A stretch of 64,000 bases of DNA from Brachynemurus nebulosus (GCA_035578155.1 JAPWDM010000005.1:13296832-13360831), one strand, 5' to 3'; shown: positions 10,852-22,576, counted from the stretch's first letter. Numbers and translations are program-made. Notes: generated by a model not told the origin, from the letters alone.

Positions 10852-11251
10852 TAGGGTTGTTATGGATATGAAATTCCAGATACGGATACTGATATTCAAA
10901 AACATTTTTTTCGGTTTCGGTTACGAATATGTAATAATATCGGATAATGTTTCGGATACTGTTACGGTTACAGATAATTGTTTTCAGGGGAAAATTTTTT
11001 TTAGAAGAAAGAGGAAAATTTTACCCCCAAAAAATGAACGCCAAACACAAATCAATGAAAATCTATCAAGAGAAATACATGGAGCAAAAACTTGTTTCGA
11101 TTTAACCTCAGTTTTCCAACGACAGTTGTCTGTTATTATTCGAAACAAATCCGAAACTTTTATTTTCGGATACGGTTTCGGTTTCGGATATGTAATTATT
11201 TCGGATATCCGGTAGTTTCGGTTACGGTTACGGATATCCATAACATCCCTA
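10852..11251. mobile_element. 400-bp hAT MITE with TTACGG-type internal repeats
   Basis: The ends TAGGGTTGTTATGGATAT and ATATCCATAACATCCCTA are inverted repeats. The flanking octamers are GTTTGAAA (10844-10851) and ATTTGAAA (11252-11259), seven of eight matching. The subterminal parts are runs of hexamer-like units (CGGTTACGGATA, CGGTTTCGGATA). Open frames on both strands are by-products of these repeats. Confidence 0.88.
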
Positions 11252-11259
11252 ATTTGAAA

Positions 11260-12615
11260 TACATATTATGAAGTTTGTTATTAATTTTGTTGTTTTATTA
11301 TAACGCATATTAATTAGTGTCGAAATAAGTGAGCAAAATTTTTATAGACGTTGATTTGTTTTTCCTTATACATTTAATTTCATTTACTATAATTTTCATT
11401 TAGGTCTGTAGTAGATCTCTACCATCATCTAAAGACGCTTCATCTGACTAAAAATTTTAAATTTTCTATTAAAGCGTGAACCTTTTTAAAGAAATTATTA
11501 GAGTTTATGCTGTTTTTAATGATGGTCGCGATCTTATGCGTAGAACCAAAATGTGTCATATAATTTGCTCTTTGACAAAGAATATGTCAAATAGGGATTA
11601 AGTTGCCGTTCCTACGATTCCTCCTGTAAGATTCAATTATCTTCGGATTGACAAATATTGCTGACTTGTCACATATTCTTTGTCAAACTGATTGTTTTGC
11701 AAATAACTCTTAATATTACGGTGAAGACAGTGACAGATACTTCAGTAATGTCAAATAGTTCAAAATTTTAAAATTTCAGTTGCGTTATCTAGATGTCTAA
11801 ACTTAGAAGTATAAAAAGAAATCATAGACTTTTTAAAATTTATTTTGTACATATATAGATTAAAATAAGTGGAAAATTCCCGTAAAAAAGCTTTTGTATT
11901 TGTTTTTACACACCTGTCAAGTTTCGTCAAAATTGAAAATTTCTCTTTCAGGTATCTTAATACAATAATAAGTGTTAGTAAAACGATTGCCGTAAGCTAG
12001 ATTGAAAACATTACATAATTTTTTAACCGTGTCTACTTAGTATAAGACAGGCTATTTTATTTAGATAGTTTGATTTTCACTATAATAATATTGCACAAGT
12101 GTCTGTATTCACTTATAAGAGCAGGTTAATTTCAAAAATTAGTTACAATTTTTGCAATTTAACTTAAAGTAATTTGCAAAAGACTATTTTCTGAGTACAT
12201 TTCGGTGACTGAAACATTTAATTTTGATATGGTAGAAAAAAGTTTGCTTTCTAAATTGTTTTGCTTTCTAAATTGGTTTAATAGGAAAACTTTTCCTGGA
12301 GAATTAATCTCTTTTTTGATACACTTTTCCTCGCACCTATCTTTCATGGTTTACTACATATGATACTTTTTGGGATTCCACAAAATGGTTAGTCTGATCT
12401 GTATATGGGTGGGATGTTCATACGTTCCGGTTTTAGTTTCGGTGTTTCGACAAATTCTCTTGAGACAATTATTTGTCCCAGCTTCTTAAATTTTACTAAT
12501 TATTATCACCTTACAGGTACACAATTTTTCATTTTAGTAGTGATTAGCACTATATTTTGAGTAGGCAACTTTTGTCTGGGACGTGTAAAACTGAATTTTT
12601 TAGACTGATTAGTCT
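11260..12615. other. No gene recognised; one short inverted repeat
   Basis: Arms TTTGACAAAGAATATGT (about 11571-11588) and ACATATTCTTTGTCAAA (about 11675-11692) form an inverted pair around about 85 bp, possibly a tiny foldback relic. The rest is AT-rich with nothing supported. Confidence 0.5.
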
Positions 12616-12623
12616 TATAAGTC

Positions 12624-13054
12624 TAGTGATGAGCAAAATTAGTCTTGGTATTGCATTCTTGGCTGGATCTTGCATTTTTTGCAAGACCACGACCAAGACC
12701 AAGACTATGTATACCAAGAGCAAGACCAAGACCAAGACTATAAGTATGGCTGCAAGACCAATACCAAGACTCAAGTGAGCAAGACCAAGACAAGAGCAAG
12801 AAAAAAGCAAGACTCTTTCTAAACTATTTAAATAGTTTGAAAGTATAATTAATACCGTAAACAGAGAAAATTCTGATTTTAGAAGGAAAAGATTTGCTAA
12901 TAAAAAAAATGCAAGAAAGTGCGAGATTATTTAGCAATATCAAGACCAAGACTGCATTTTGCAAGAGCAAGACCAAGACCAAGACTCAAACTGCTCTAGC
13001 AAGACCAAGACCAAGATTCTTAATGCAAGAACAAGACCAAGACTGCCAAGTCTT
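12624..13054. mobile_element. CAAGAC-rich hAT MITE, right end missing
   Basis: It begins with the terminus TAGTGATGAGCAAAATTAG and is similar to the reverse complement of the complete copy at 48422-48820. Similarity stops near 13054, before the expected terminal GCTCATCACTA. Long runs of CAAGACCAAGAC-like sequence fill both copies and give low-complexity Lys/Thr-rich open frames. Confidence 0.85.
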
Positions 13055-13805
13055 CGTATATCGAATGACGAAAGTATTATGTGCAACTTTTAATTTTGAC
13101 GAAAAATTAATTTTAAATAAGTTTTCATTCCAAAGAAAATGGAAAACCAAACACAATTAACTCTGAATTTGTGGTCACGTACGAATAGATGCAAGTTAAA
13201 ATTTTGGGCACATATACTAGTTCTTGGAATTAATCTCTATTTACTACTATGAAGCCCACTATGTACATACTGTGAGTTACTACTTGTTTGAAAATGATAA
13301 AAAGACGTATTATATGGTTGTATGGATGCAATTATTCAAAATAATAGGCTTGTTGTAATATTCAGTGTTGATGAATGCGCGATAACATCTTAAACGCTTC
13401 TCTATTTACGTAAATACGTATCATAAAATATGTTTGAAGAGGTTTTTATAGATTTTTATAGAAATTTATCATTTTGAGTTGATGTTTTTGATGTACATAT
13501 GTTCATTGTGTATTTTGTGTAAGATGGACAGGTAAGTTAGTAGCAAGCACATCGAAGTGGTTAGACTTGACGAGAATTATACATAACATTTTATGAAACG
13601 TTATTAGCCTAGGAAAAAAAATGAATTTATTTTTAGTTGGAATAAATGTATGCACACACCTTGATCGATTTGTATCTGCGCTGTGTGTATTTTCAAATCC
13701 TGTTTGTATAAATGATTATTAATTAAATTTTACTATTTATGAATGATTTTGATTTAATGTTTTCATTTTACGTTTTTCGATGTACATATTTACATACATG
13801 TACAG
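13055..13805. other. AT-rich stretch, nothing recognised
   Basis: No gene or repeat is supported. Confidence 0.5.
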
Positions 13806-14424
13806 TCAGGGCCGGATTAATCCACTTTGAGACCCTAGACCCAACTAACACAACTAGTTTTACCTACAGAAAAAGAAGGCTTTTTTACGGCACATGATTG
13901 CACACGGCTAGTAAAATATAGCACAGCCCTTTTTGTTTCAAGCAAAAAAAAAAGAGAACGGTGGAGCTAACAACATGGGCAGATGCTCGACAAATGATCG
14001 AAATTCCATATTACACGACCTAATGATTTCAGGCTACAAAAATTCTATTTAAATTTAAAGAATTGCTTTCAAACACTCTTTTAATGCTTAAAAAAGTGTT
14101 GATACTTATTTGAATGACATGGTAGACCAAGTGGTCGGAAAACGGCATATTATTACACAACCTAGTGTTATTTTAGTTAATGGCGAATATGATTCCAGAT
14201 TAAAAAGAATTCTATTTAAAATTAAAAAATTGCTTTACAACATTTCTCTAAAGCTCAAGAAAGTATTAATATTTATCTAAATTACATGGTCGACCAAGTG
14301 ATTGGAAAACGACATTTGTCTCAATGTTGACTCAATGTTATTCCAGCTAACTGTGGAACTGATTTCAAGCTGCAACAATTCTATTTTAAGTTTATCGAAC
14401 TGCTTTCAAATATTTCTCTAATAC
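13806..14424. mobile_element. hAT-like end followed by a ~175-bp minisatellite
   Basis: CAGGGCCGGATTAATCC at 13806 resembles a hAT terminus. From about 14028 a unit of roughly 175 bp is repeated two and a quarter times, with landmarks AATTCTATTT, ATTGCTTT, TGACATGGTAGACCAAGTG and GGAAAACG. The third copy is cut at 14424 by the next element. No right end for the outer element was found. Confidence 0.55.
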
Positions 14425-15103
14425 CAGCGTCCGCGCTAGCATTAACGCCGCCCCGGGCAAAAAGGAATAATTCCGTCCCGGTGTAAAACCGGTGACCTTT
14501 TTTTTTTGTTCGAATGCCCCCTTTTTTCTTTTTTTACACTATATCAGCGACCCTTTTTTTTGCTCGTCATGTAAGGACCGATTTACATTAACGCTCTGCT
14601 CTCACTCCGATGTCACTCCGCTCCAGGTTCGATAAAATATTCTTACACAATAAACAATGAGTGTATTCACATCATCGCTCTGATATCGGTCCGATATCAG
14701 TCACGGTTCTCTCTCGCTCCAATGTCATTCCAATATCAATACCACTCAGGTAATATTTTATCGGAGCGCTATCAGACTTGTTATGGCTTGTACCTATAGT
14801 GTAAACACTCTTTTGATTCCACTCCACTCCGCTTGCATTAAGTTGTTATGAAAAGATATTTGTATCGAACTGAGACCGAACTGGGAGTGTACCCAGAGTG
14901 GCGTTATAATGTGAATAGAGAACGAATAGGTACCAGCATGATATCAGCATGTGATGAATCGGGAGCGTGGTGATATCGGAGTGAGAGCAGAGCGTTAATG
15001 TAAATCGGGCCTAAAAATGCCACCATCTTTTTACAAAAATTCCGCCCTTAAAATTTGCCGCCCCGGGCAAATGCCCGGGTTACCGCCTCTGCCGTGGGCC
15101 CTG
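14425..15103. mobile_element. hAT-like element nested in the minisatellite
   Basis: The left end is CAGCGTCCGCG and the right end is GTGGGCCCTG; GCCGCCCCGGGCAAA occurs just inside both ends. The flanks TCTAATAC and GCTAATAT match at six of eight bases, a plausible eroded duplication. It is split by a Harbinger MITE at 14575-15011. Confidence 0.55.
14575..15011. mobile_element. 437-bp PIF/Harbinger-type MITE
   Basis: The termini GGACCGATTTACATTAACG and the inverted CGTTAATGTAAATCGGGCC extend as an inverted repeat of about 37 bp. The trinucleotide TAA flanks both ends (14572-14574, 15012-15014), which fits the 3-bp TWA duplications of PIF/Harbinger. The inside is full of CTC-ACTCCGAT and GATATCGG motifs and has no coding frame. 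Confidence 0.85.
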
Positions 15104-18100
15104 CTAATATTTTTGATTTAACCCCACGATAACTTCACGCGTGATAAAAAGTAGATACACTTTCTCATGCATAATAAAAGGCAGATACTTTTTCCCACGC
15201 GTGACAAAAAATTGATACTTTTTTTCAGAGTTAAAAATAAAAGTTAACTATGTATAAAGTTAACTTTTTAATTCAACATTGCAAATAAAAAAGCAGTTAT
15301 ACGCATGCCTTATCTATTCCCTGAAGATAGATGAGGCACGATGAGATTTACTCAATCTTGAAATATGTACTGTAACTTGGATATCTCGATAAAATTACTG
15401 AGGAAGTGTGCCTTTGTTGTTATAATAGTTAAGTGTTTTACCACTTATTATTGTTTTTACATTTGATAATTTAAAATAAGAAACGATTTGAATTGTTAAG
15501 ATATTTCTTACAAATAAAACAATTGCATTTTGATAAAATAAGTATAATAATATGTAACCACAGATAAGTAATGTTGTTATAGACGAGAAATTTTCACTTT
15601 TTGGTATAATAAAATACGTCATACACTCGTATATCATAAAACAACAATGATAATAATAATAATAATGTAGATGATTGTGCAGGCGTCTATCATACACGAG
15701 TCCGTCCGCAACTAATAAGTTGTTGCTTACCGCAACCGACAAAATATTATTTAATATCTTTTTTTTCCAATTTTGAATTTAACATAATCTTATTATAGTC
15801 ATTGACTGCTGAATTAAATTCAATAAATATAAGGCGTATATGTGCAATTGTTATAAGACTGAATTTACATTATAATATATTATAAGCGAATAATTTTTAA
15901 TCACTGAGCAGTGAATCGAACGTATTAACATACGTTCCTAGAGATACCGCAGGCATTAAATTTTGAAGCATGGCTCCATTTTAGTAAGCCCAACTTGTAA
16001 CCACGGAGACTTGTTTATAAATATTAGATAAACCATTAAATTAATGGTTTGACCGCCAGTCAATTTTTTTGCTTCAATTTCTTAATGTATTTGTAATACA
16101 CAGCATTCTCTCTAGTCGATTCTCTCCTCAATGTTTTTAATCTATTTTAGGATTTCGTAGTTCTAGATATGAAATCATTTTACACTCGTCAAGTTTGTCA
16201 TCGCGTTTGGTCTACTTACACTTGACCACTTTGTAATAATTAGGGTCGAACCTTACACAATTCAAGAGAGAGTGTTGTTTTTTAACATTTCTGTACCGAG
16301 AATTCTAGCTATTGAATTACGAAATCCTGGCTTAATGCGTGTCCTGCATTGACTTATTGAATTTTTTTTCAAAATAAGAAAAACTGAAAATCATCGATTT
16401 TGAAAATTTTTTTTTCAAACTAGTACCATTTAACAACAAATTAATATTTTTTAATAATCTTGTGTACCGTCTTAGAAAATCTTCGTGAGTAATATAGCTA
16501 TCATTACCAGCTTGTTGAATAATATACTTTGGAATTTCAAAGTGATGTAATGCCTGAAAAAATGTTCTTTAATTCAACGAATTTTTACCATGTATGGAAA
16601 ACAAATTTACCCATGGTACCTAAAAAGTTACTCAGGGCAGAAGTACCTCTTTTTCATGATAACTGCCTAGGTATTTTTTACAGCTAATAAACAATTATAT
16701 CCAGTTAATCTCCATAATAAAACAATGAAACTGACGACTATATATCGACCATTAGGTATTGAGCAAGTTCCTGTACCAAACGCAAAATAATAAACTTGAT
16801 CTATTTGAAATCGGTTCTCGTTTAATGAACCGCGACTACAAAAATATATTATGGAAACAAATACACACGCGCGCGTGTGAATACAACGTGTGTTACGATT
16901 GTATTTGTAATGTTACTATTACTACTATAAGACGCACCCAACAAGTAAGAAATCAAACGACGTGGGCTTAGTAGCGGCGCCAATATCATCTACAACACCA
17001 CACACTTTTCTTCTTGCTCGTCGCCTCTTCCCTCCTTCATCGTACCTGTTCTTGTTGTTGTTTAGCATGACGGTGTGTGTTTGCAAAAGACCATCCATAT
17101 TGCTGGTTGCTTGCTAGATGTACCTATGCTTACATCTATGTATTGTTCTGATTTTTTTTTTTCTAATATCACTAGTTGCATATTTTACTACTTTGTATTG
17201 TTAGAGCGGTTTGGTGGCAGTTATCTGTTCACATATGCAGGAGAATCGGAATGAGACATTGATCTGATTAAAATAGCATCAGTTCTAATAGAATTAAGGG
17301 AGAATTCTTATCTTTTTGTCTACAAATAAATTCGCCACGTGTCACAGTTACGTGGTCAATAGCTAATTTTTCACAATTTTTAGGATCAAATGTAGGAAAT
17401 TTAATAGTACGTATCGACGGATTACTACTAGAACCACGTATGTCGATTTTTCACTGTTTTGAGATAATTAGATATAAATGTTCAGAATCATCTTACGCTA
17501 AAAAAAATTTCATTTTATTTATCAGAATGAAAGTTATTTAACAATAACAAAACCTCGTATCTCGAAATTTCAAATTATGTCATAATTTACATGAGACATT
17601 TTTTTGCCTTTTTTTGTCTTTCTTCCTATAAAAAAATTTTTCAAAATGGATTTATCAACATGTTTTCTGCCAATGGATTTAGACGAAAGTCAATGGAACT
17701 AATTTGAATAGGTGATTCATAAGGCGATTTGTGGCTTTTACAGATGCTTTTTTCTAAAAATGATTTTTCGTTTCTTCTTTTATTTTTTCTGTTCTCTATT
17801 GCAAGTTTGGTCTTCAGATGTTTTGTTGTTTCACATTTCCGTTTTCGTATATCATTTTTAGTGATGTACGTATTTCCTTTTTTGCAACCATCGAGTTGCT
17901 ATATTTGACATTGTTTGATTTGATTGGTTTTGATCCAAACTAAAAGGTTTTTAGTTTCTTTTGTTTATGAAAAAATTTTTTTAATTTTTTCAATTTTTAT
18001 TTTTATTTTTATTGATTTTTATATTCTTGTCTTGATAATGGTGTTTTGAGACACCGAAACCGGCCGACATGTTGAAGATTGTTTAAAAAATACTGTTTGG

Positions 18101-18476
18101 TTTTTTGCTGGTCTTAATATTGAGGTTTATCGCCAAATAAAGTTTAAAATTTTTTGGCGAAAATAGAGGTAACAATTTATTTAATGGTATGTTACCATAC
18201 GAGAGTCGGTACAGAAGTGCTCAGTCGTTTAGTCGAATTTTTCACAGAAAAAATTAGAATGTATACAGTCTAATCGAAGTTACGTGATTTTTCTGGACCA
18301 CGTAACTAAAAATCGATTTTTTTTATATTTTAAGTAGAAAAGGTAAAAATAAAATTCGATAAAAATTTCTTACGATTTCGGAGATATTGAGTGAGAAAAA
18401 GGGGCGTTTATTTCGCGTGCGCGGGACTTTCGTGGAATGACTTGGTTTGATACGGTTATACTGATATCTTAAAAAG
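15104..18476. other. Long stretch with no recognised gene
   Basis: No exon, RNA gene or bounded element is supported. The open frames at 15395-15742 (minus) and 16759-16971 have no recognisable family. The stretch 16860-17110 is less AT-rich and contains CACACGCGCGCGTGTG. Near 18027-18070 a hairpin (GGTGT and ACACC around a 6-base loop) is followed by CGAAACC, the kind of sequence seen near Penelope-like or LINE ends, but too little remains to assign it. Confidence 0.4.
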
Positions 18477-18478
18477 TA

Positions 18479-18998
18479 TTAGGTGTACAACTAAGTTCTA
18501 CCCGTTTTTAAAAAATGGCGTTATCTCACAGCCGGTTATAGGTTAATTAATTATTAATACGCATATGTACATACACAGCTGTTTTTACTCTGTAAATTCA
18601 TCACACCGTTAATATATTAATCTTCAATATATATATATTTTTTTTGAGTTGAAAATGAAAGTAAATAGTATGCATATCCGCCATTGTCTTCTATACGAAT
18701 TTCATCAAGGAAAAAGTGCTGCTGAAGCTCAAAGAATAATCTGTGCAACTTATGGTGACAGTGCTATTGATGACAGTACGTGTCAAAGATGGTTTTGGAA
18801 ATTTAAAAATGGAGATTTCAATTTAAATGATAAAACACGCTCTGGAGCCTCTAACAATCAGTGACGAGGAATTGCAAGAATTATTGGACCAAGATTCTAC
18901 GCAAACACAACAACAACTTGCAGAAAAGTTAAACGTCACTCAACAAGATTACATGCTTTTTTTTGCAAAAAACCGGTAGTACTTAGTTGTACATCTAA
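18479..18998 (+). mobile_element. mariner element with internal deletion
   Basis: The inverted termini are TTAGGTGTACAACTAAG at the left and CTTAGTTGTACATCTAA at the right, flanked by TA on both sides (18477-18478, 18999-19000), the standard mariner target duplication. At 520 bp it is well under half the 1.3 kb of a full mariner. Only the N-terminal part of the transposase survives, joined directly to the 3' terminus. Confidence 0.92.
18655..18945 (+). pseudogene. mariner transposase, N-terminal fragment
   Basis: The predicted product is the DNA-binding half of a mariner transposase, which binds the terminal repeats before cut-and-paste movement. From the ATG at 18655 the frame reads through a helix-turn-helix block (IRHCLLYEFHQGKSAAEA, then ICATYG and WFWKFKNGDF), the pattern seen in mariner and SETMAR proteins. 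A one-base insertion near 18852 shifts the frame. In the next frame DEELQELLDQDSTQTQQQLA and LNVTQQ continue the second helix-turn-helix. The sequence then jumps to the 3' end, so the whole catalytic domain with its acidic triad is gone. The family identity is clear and it cannot be functional. The subfamily is not assigned. Confidence 0.92.
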
Positions 18999-19248
18999 TA
19001 ATTAACTTATCGAGATAATAGTCTTGGCTTACTGTATTCATTAATGTATTGCCCAGTGTGCAAACAATTTTTTAAATCCACAGCAAGAAAATTCTAAATA
19101 TTTGAAATAAGAAGTTTCAAATAAGAAAGTTTTAAAAATCCATGACGAAAAAGCTTTAAAGTTTTAAATAAAAATTCTTGGAATTTCATATTCCAAATTA
19201 CATTATAATTTAGATTAAGCTAATTTTCATTCGTCATGTACGACATGT
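18999..19248. other. AT-rich spacer, nothing recognised
   Basis: No feature is supported between the mariner and the Mutator-like element. Confidence 0.5.
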
Positions 19249-19256
19249 TTCGCTAC

Positions 19257-20115
19257 GGGCATATGTAAACTCCACACTGATGGCCCTTTTATACCTCTCT
19301 TTGATGCAAGTAAAAATAATCTAATATGTAAACTTCACACTGACCTATTTTTATTACCTATGGTTTATGACGGGTGTAATTAAGGAATTTCCAAATTATA
19401 TTTAAAGGGATAATTGTAAATGTACAAATATGCAAGTGGTTTTGGTTCGTCATTAGTATCTCTATCAGTACCTAACAGTGATAGTAACAATTGTGGAAAT
19501 ATTGCCTTTTGTTTCAAGTAAAAAATGGAAACTAAGTTAATTAAAAGTGAATGGTTTCACTTACTATAATCAAAAACGTTTAAATAGTGGAGAACACTTT
19601 TGGCGATGCACAAAAAAGAGATGTCATTCGAAAGTATTTACCGTCCATCTGACCACCTTATAACTCGTAACGAACTTTCACACAACCATGTACGCGACGA
19701 CATGAAAGACAAATCGAAAAATTATTGTAAGCGCGTGTAAGAGAAAAGCACAGGAAGATATATCGGAAAAACTGTTGAAAATAATTCGACGTGAATTAGC
19801 AAAAGAGTTGCCTGAAACAATAACTAACCAAAATGTAGATTACATAAGAAGAAATATGTGTAACTATTGACGAAAATTATTACCAATGCCGCTACCTAAA
19901 AGTGTATATACCATAATATTATGTAATTGTCTTTTCAGATTAAAATATAGAGTACATCATTATTTTATTGTCCTTTTCTTTAAAATAATCCTTTTTAATT
20001 TTATTGTTGGTGTGGAGTTTACACATAGGATTACGACATCCGAGCGGGGTTGATGTGGAGTATACCTGTAAACTTAACTCAGCGGGTGGGTTCAGTGTGG
20101 AATTTACTATTTCCC
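19257..20115. mobile_element. Mutator-like element (MULE), complete ends
   Basis: Termini GGGCATATGTAAACTCCACA and, read inward from the right, GGGAAATAGTAAATTCCACA align as inverted repeats of about 24 bp. The octamer TTCGCTAC is duplicated exactly on both sides (19249-19256, 20116-20123), fitting the 8-9-bp duplications of Mutator-like elements. Extra copies of the GTAAACTCCACACTGA motif lie subterminally at both ends (about 19330, 20009, 20052). The inside holds a FLYWCH-type pseudogene, which is typical cargo of animal MULEs. Confidence 0.88.
19525..19915 (+). pseudogene. FLYWCH zinc-finger protein of a MULE, frameshifted
   Basis: The intact ancestor would have carried a FLYWCH zinc finger, a WRKY-like DNA-binding fold found in Mutator-like transposon proteins. 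After an ATG at 19525 a frame change near 19550 leads to GFTYYNQKRLNSGEHFWRC, then TKKRCHSKVF, giving the aromatic, W-x-C and C positions of the domain. A second shift is needed to reach ITRNELSHNHVRDD, which supplies the closing H-x-H. Further on, CKRKAQEDISEKLLKIIRRE and NVDYIRRNMCNY resemble the region after the finger in such proteins. It ends at a stop near 19870, and no catalytic domain is present. At least two frameshifts make it a pseudogene. The domain call is strong. Confidence 0.85.
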
Positions 20116-20123
20116 TTCGCTAC

Positions 20124-20590
20124 AAGCCCGTGGCGAAATTAGAAGTAATTTTTATCTGAAGCTTTAGTTTTTTGTGGTGGGTTTTTAAAACTTTTTTTTT
20201 TAAAAGTATCTATCTGGAGAGATGGTTTCACCTTCAATGGATATTCACCTTCTACTCTGAGCGGTTATGTCCATAAAACAAAACTGTTTGAAGGTAATAA
20301 TCTGGCAGAATCATTTCAAAACAAAACGGTTAGATCACCGTAGATATTTAGTTCGTATTTATCTCTTACATTGTAGCTATAATAGTTATCATATGCATAC
20401 TTGTTTTATGTTACTTGGTTATGTTTTTTTGAAAACCCGCTGTTTTTATTATAATAATAGTTTCATAAGCTGCTATAGCAAGTGTCTTTCTACAGGTTAT
20501 CAGTTGTTGTTTTTGTTTTATATTACTGTTCTATTTTTGTATTGTACTCACCGTCTTGCAATAATAAGATTTTTTTTTTAAAAACATATT
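20124..20590. other. AT-rich stretch, nothing recognised
   Basis: The sequence right after the MULE duplication (AAGCCCGTGGCGAAAT) continues the pre-insertion locus. The open frame at 20267-20581 is hydrophobic and unrecognised. Confidence 0.4.
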
Positions 20591-20597
20591 AAGTACT

Positions 20598-21015
20598 AAC
20601 ATTTACCCGCCGCTACGCCCGCGCGGTGTTTGAAACTATGACATCAAGTTAATACGTATAAAATATATCGTGCCACTATTGAGGACTGTTATTTTGTTTT
20701 TTGGTAATTTTTCCACCGAAGTGAAATATTTTCCCGAGGTAAAAGGTAGCCTGTGTTTTTTTCGTTCCCTCTGTTAACAATATACAAAGTGTGAACTTTT
20801 AAGAGTCAACTGTCATAATTGAATACATATTTTTTCCTCGCGGGAATAAAATTTCCGGATTAAAAGGTGGCCTATAACCTCTATAACCGTCTCTGTTTCC
20901 CAAGCTATGTCTGTGCAAAGTTTCCAGTTGATTAGTTAAGCCACCGCTGCGTGAAAGCAAGTCTAACCAACAAACAAATAAACTCACTTTCGCATTTATA
21001 ATATTAGTTAGGATG
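20598..21015 (+). mobile_element. RTE-like / SINE-like retroposon
   Basis: It opens with a GC-rich head (ACCCGCCGCTACGCCCGCG) and closes with TTTCGCATTTATAATATTAG. This head-and-tail combination is familiar from short RTE-related copies in insects, but that assignment is from memory of the pattern. CTCGCGGGAATAAAATTTCC-like segments occur twice internally (about 20732 and 20838). It carries no reverse transcriptase. Confidence 0.55.
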
Positions 21016-21435
21016 CCCAAACTCAGAATTATTTTATTTTTCACAACAAAAATTGTCATATCGAAGGTTTGGTTCTAAATTTCAGTTGACATGAATACTG
21101 CCTTTTTATAATTTTTAAAGTATTATAAACATCTGACAAAGGAATGGACAGAACTTTGAATGATTGGAATCGAATCTGTTCCTATAATTTACACTAAGCT
21201 ATAGTTACAATAGTTTTGGGAAATCGAGTCCACAGCAAATAGTTAAACAAATTTTCACCAGATGGCGTCTTTTACATTCTTTATGCAAATGGGATTTTTA
21301 AAATAAATTTTTTTTTTTTTAACGAAAATATTAATTTTAAACATAGTCAATAGCGGTGAACGTAATATTCAAAATGATGTCTCAATCATTAATTTTGATG
21401 AAGAATTAAGGCACTTTTGCGAAATTATGTATACG
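21016..21435. other. AT-rich stretch, nothing recognised
   Basis: No supported gene or repeat. Confidence 0.5.
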
Positions 21436-22011
21436 ATATATCTAGCGCAGGTAGACAAAAGTAGTTAAGTCCATTTTTGACTTTTTTTATTTTATAATAA
21501 GGGCCAAGAGAGTCTATCTCATATATTTCCAAAAGGGCAAAAGTCAATTTCACCCCCAACATCATTTTTTATGCACTTGTTATAAAAAAATTCTTTCCAG
21601 AAACTGACAAAAGAAGTTAAGTTCTTAAACTTCTTAATAAAATAATAAATAAGTACATAGTTTAATTAAATTGGTAATGTATTTTTGTGGCAACAACTAC
21701 CCGCTAAAACAGGTTAAGTCCACAGATGGTTTTAATAATGAAATTTATTGTTCCTTTTTATATGTTAAGTCCATAAAAATGTCTTAAAAAATTTTAGTTT
21801 AAGGTTTAAGGTTTAAAGTTTATTTTTTTTATGATTTACTGTGTTACACGTTAACAAAGTAATTGAATTAAAAAAATTTGCAAAATGACATGTAAACTTG
21901 AAGACAATTCAAATAAACTGATGTTGCCTGCATTTCATTTTAGTTTTTATTCTCTACTGTAAAGTTGACATTTTGGACTTAACTAGTTTTGTCTACCCGC
22001 GCTAGATATAT
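21436..22011. mobile_element. 576-bp TIR element with GTTAAGTCCA motifs
   Basis: The left terminus starts ATATATCTAGCGCAGGTAGA and the right is its inverted match, with homology over about 45 bp. The motif GTTAAGTCCA or a close variant recurs at about 21464, 21614, 21713 and 21764, and inverted at 21974. The exact target duplication is hidden by the TATA-rich ends. No coding frame. Confidence 0.75.
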
Positions 22012-22039
22012 ACTAGAGATTGAGTATAGAATTCTTTAA

Positions 22040-22115
22040 AGGTTATTACTCGTAATTGCTGGATTTCAAGATACTTGGAATCCATGCGACACGGCAAAGT
22101 ATGTATGTGGCAATA
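22040..22115. repeat. Short dispersed repeat, copy 1
   Basis: Similar to 56410-56485, including TTATTA, TCAAGATACTTG and CGACACGGC/TGACACGGC in the same order. On the minus strand both read as similar peptide fragments (KYLEIQQLRVIT and KYLEILQLRLIT). This may reflect shared ancestry rather than coding. Confidence 0.6.
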
Positions 22116-22576
22116 TGAAGTAAATAAATCTAATACACATTGGTATTGTTGGTGAGTGTGTACCGTGTACCCATTACAAATGACTTCATTCATGAGAGGT
22201 GATTATACGGTTGAATACCGACATTTGTTATTTTAACAAACATAAAAATAATAACAAACATAATGGTAAGTGATGAGATAGATGAGTCCATGCTACAAGA
22301 CTGCACAGTTATATCCGATAATATTGTGTATAGCTAACTGACTGACCATTAGCAGTAACAATGCTAGGCTAGCGTTAGAGTAAATGTTTCATATTAATAC
22401 ATATTGTTGCTACAGCGAAGCAAAATTTTCGGAATATTGTCACTAGTAAGAAGCTACGCATCGCCACGCACGAAACTTTGAAATTTTTGTATTTTCCCCC
22501 GACGACGGGCAAAATTGACGGTTAAAAAAAATAGAAAAAAAAAACAAGAAAGAGAAAAAACACCTTTTCTTTCTAT

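Noticed and set aside
10862..11241. Open frames on both strands as genes
   Set aside because: They are produced by the TTACGG/TTTCGG runs of a hAT MITE with clear ends and target duplication.
14028..14422. CRISPR-like array
   Set aside because: The units are about 175 bp, only two and a quarter copies, diverged, and without distinct spacers; this is a eukaryotic minisatellite inside a transposon.
13806..15103. A single large hAT spanning from CAGGGCCGG to GGGCCCTG
   Set aside because: The flanking octamers (TGTACAGT and CTAATATT) do not match, while a smaller element starting at 14425 has a better, though imperfect, duplication.
18027..18070. Hammerhead ribozyme at a Penelope-like terminus
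   Set aside because: A stem-loop followed by CGAAAC is present, but the conserved CUGAUGA core is not matched and the remaining stems were not found.
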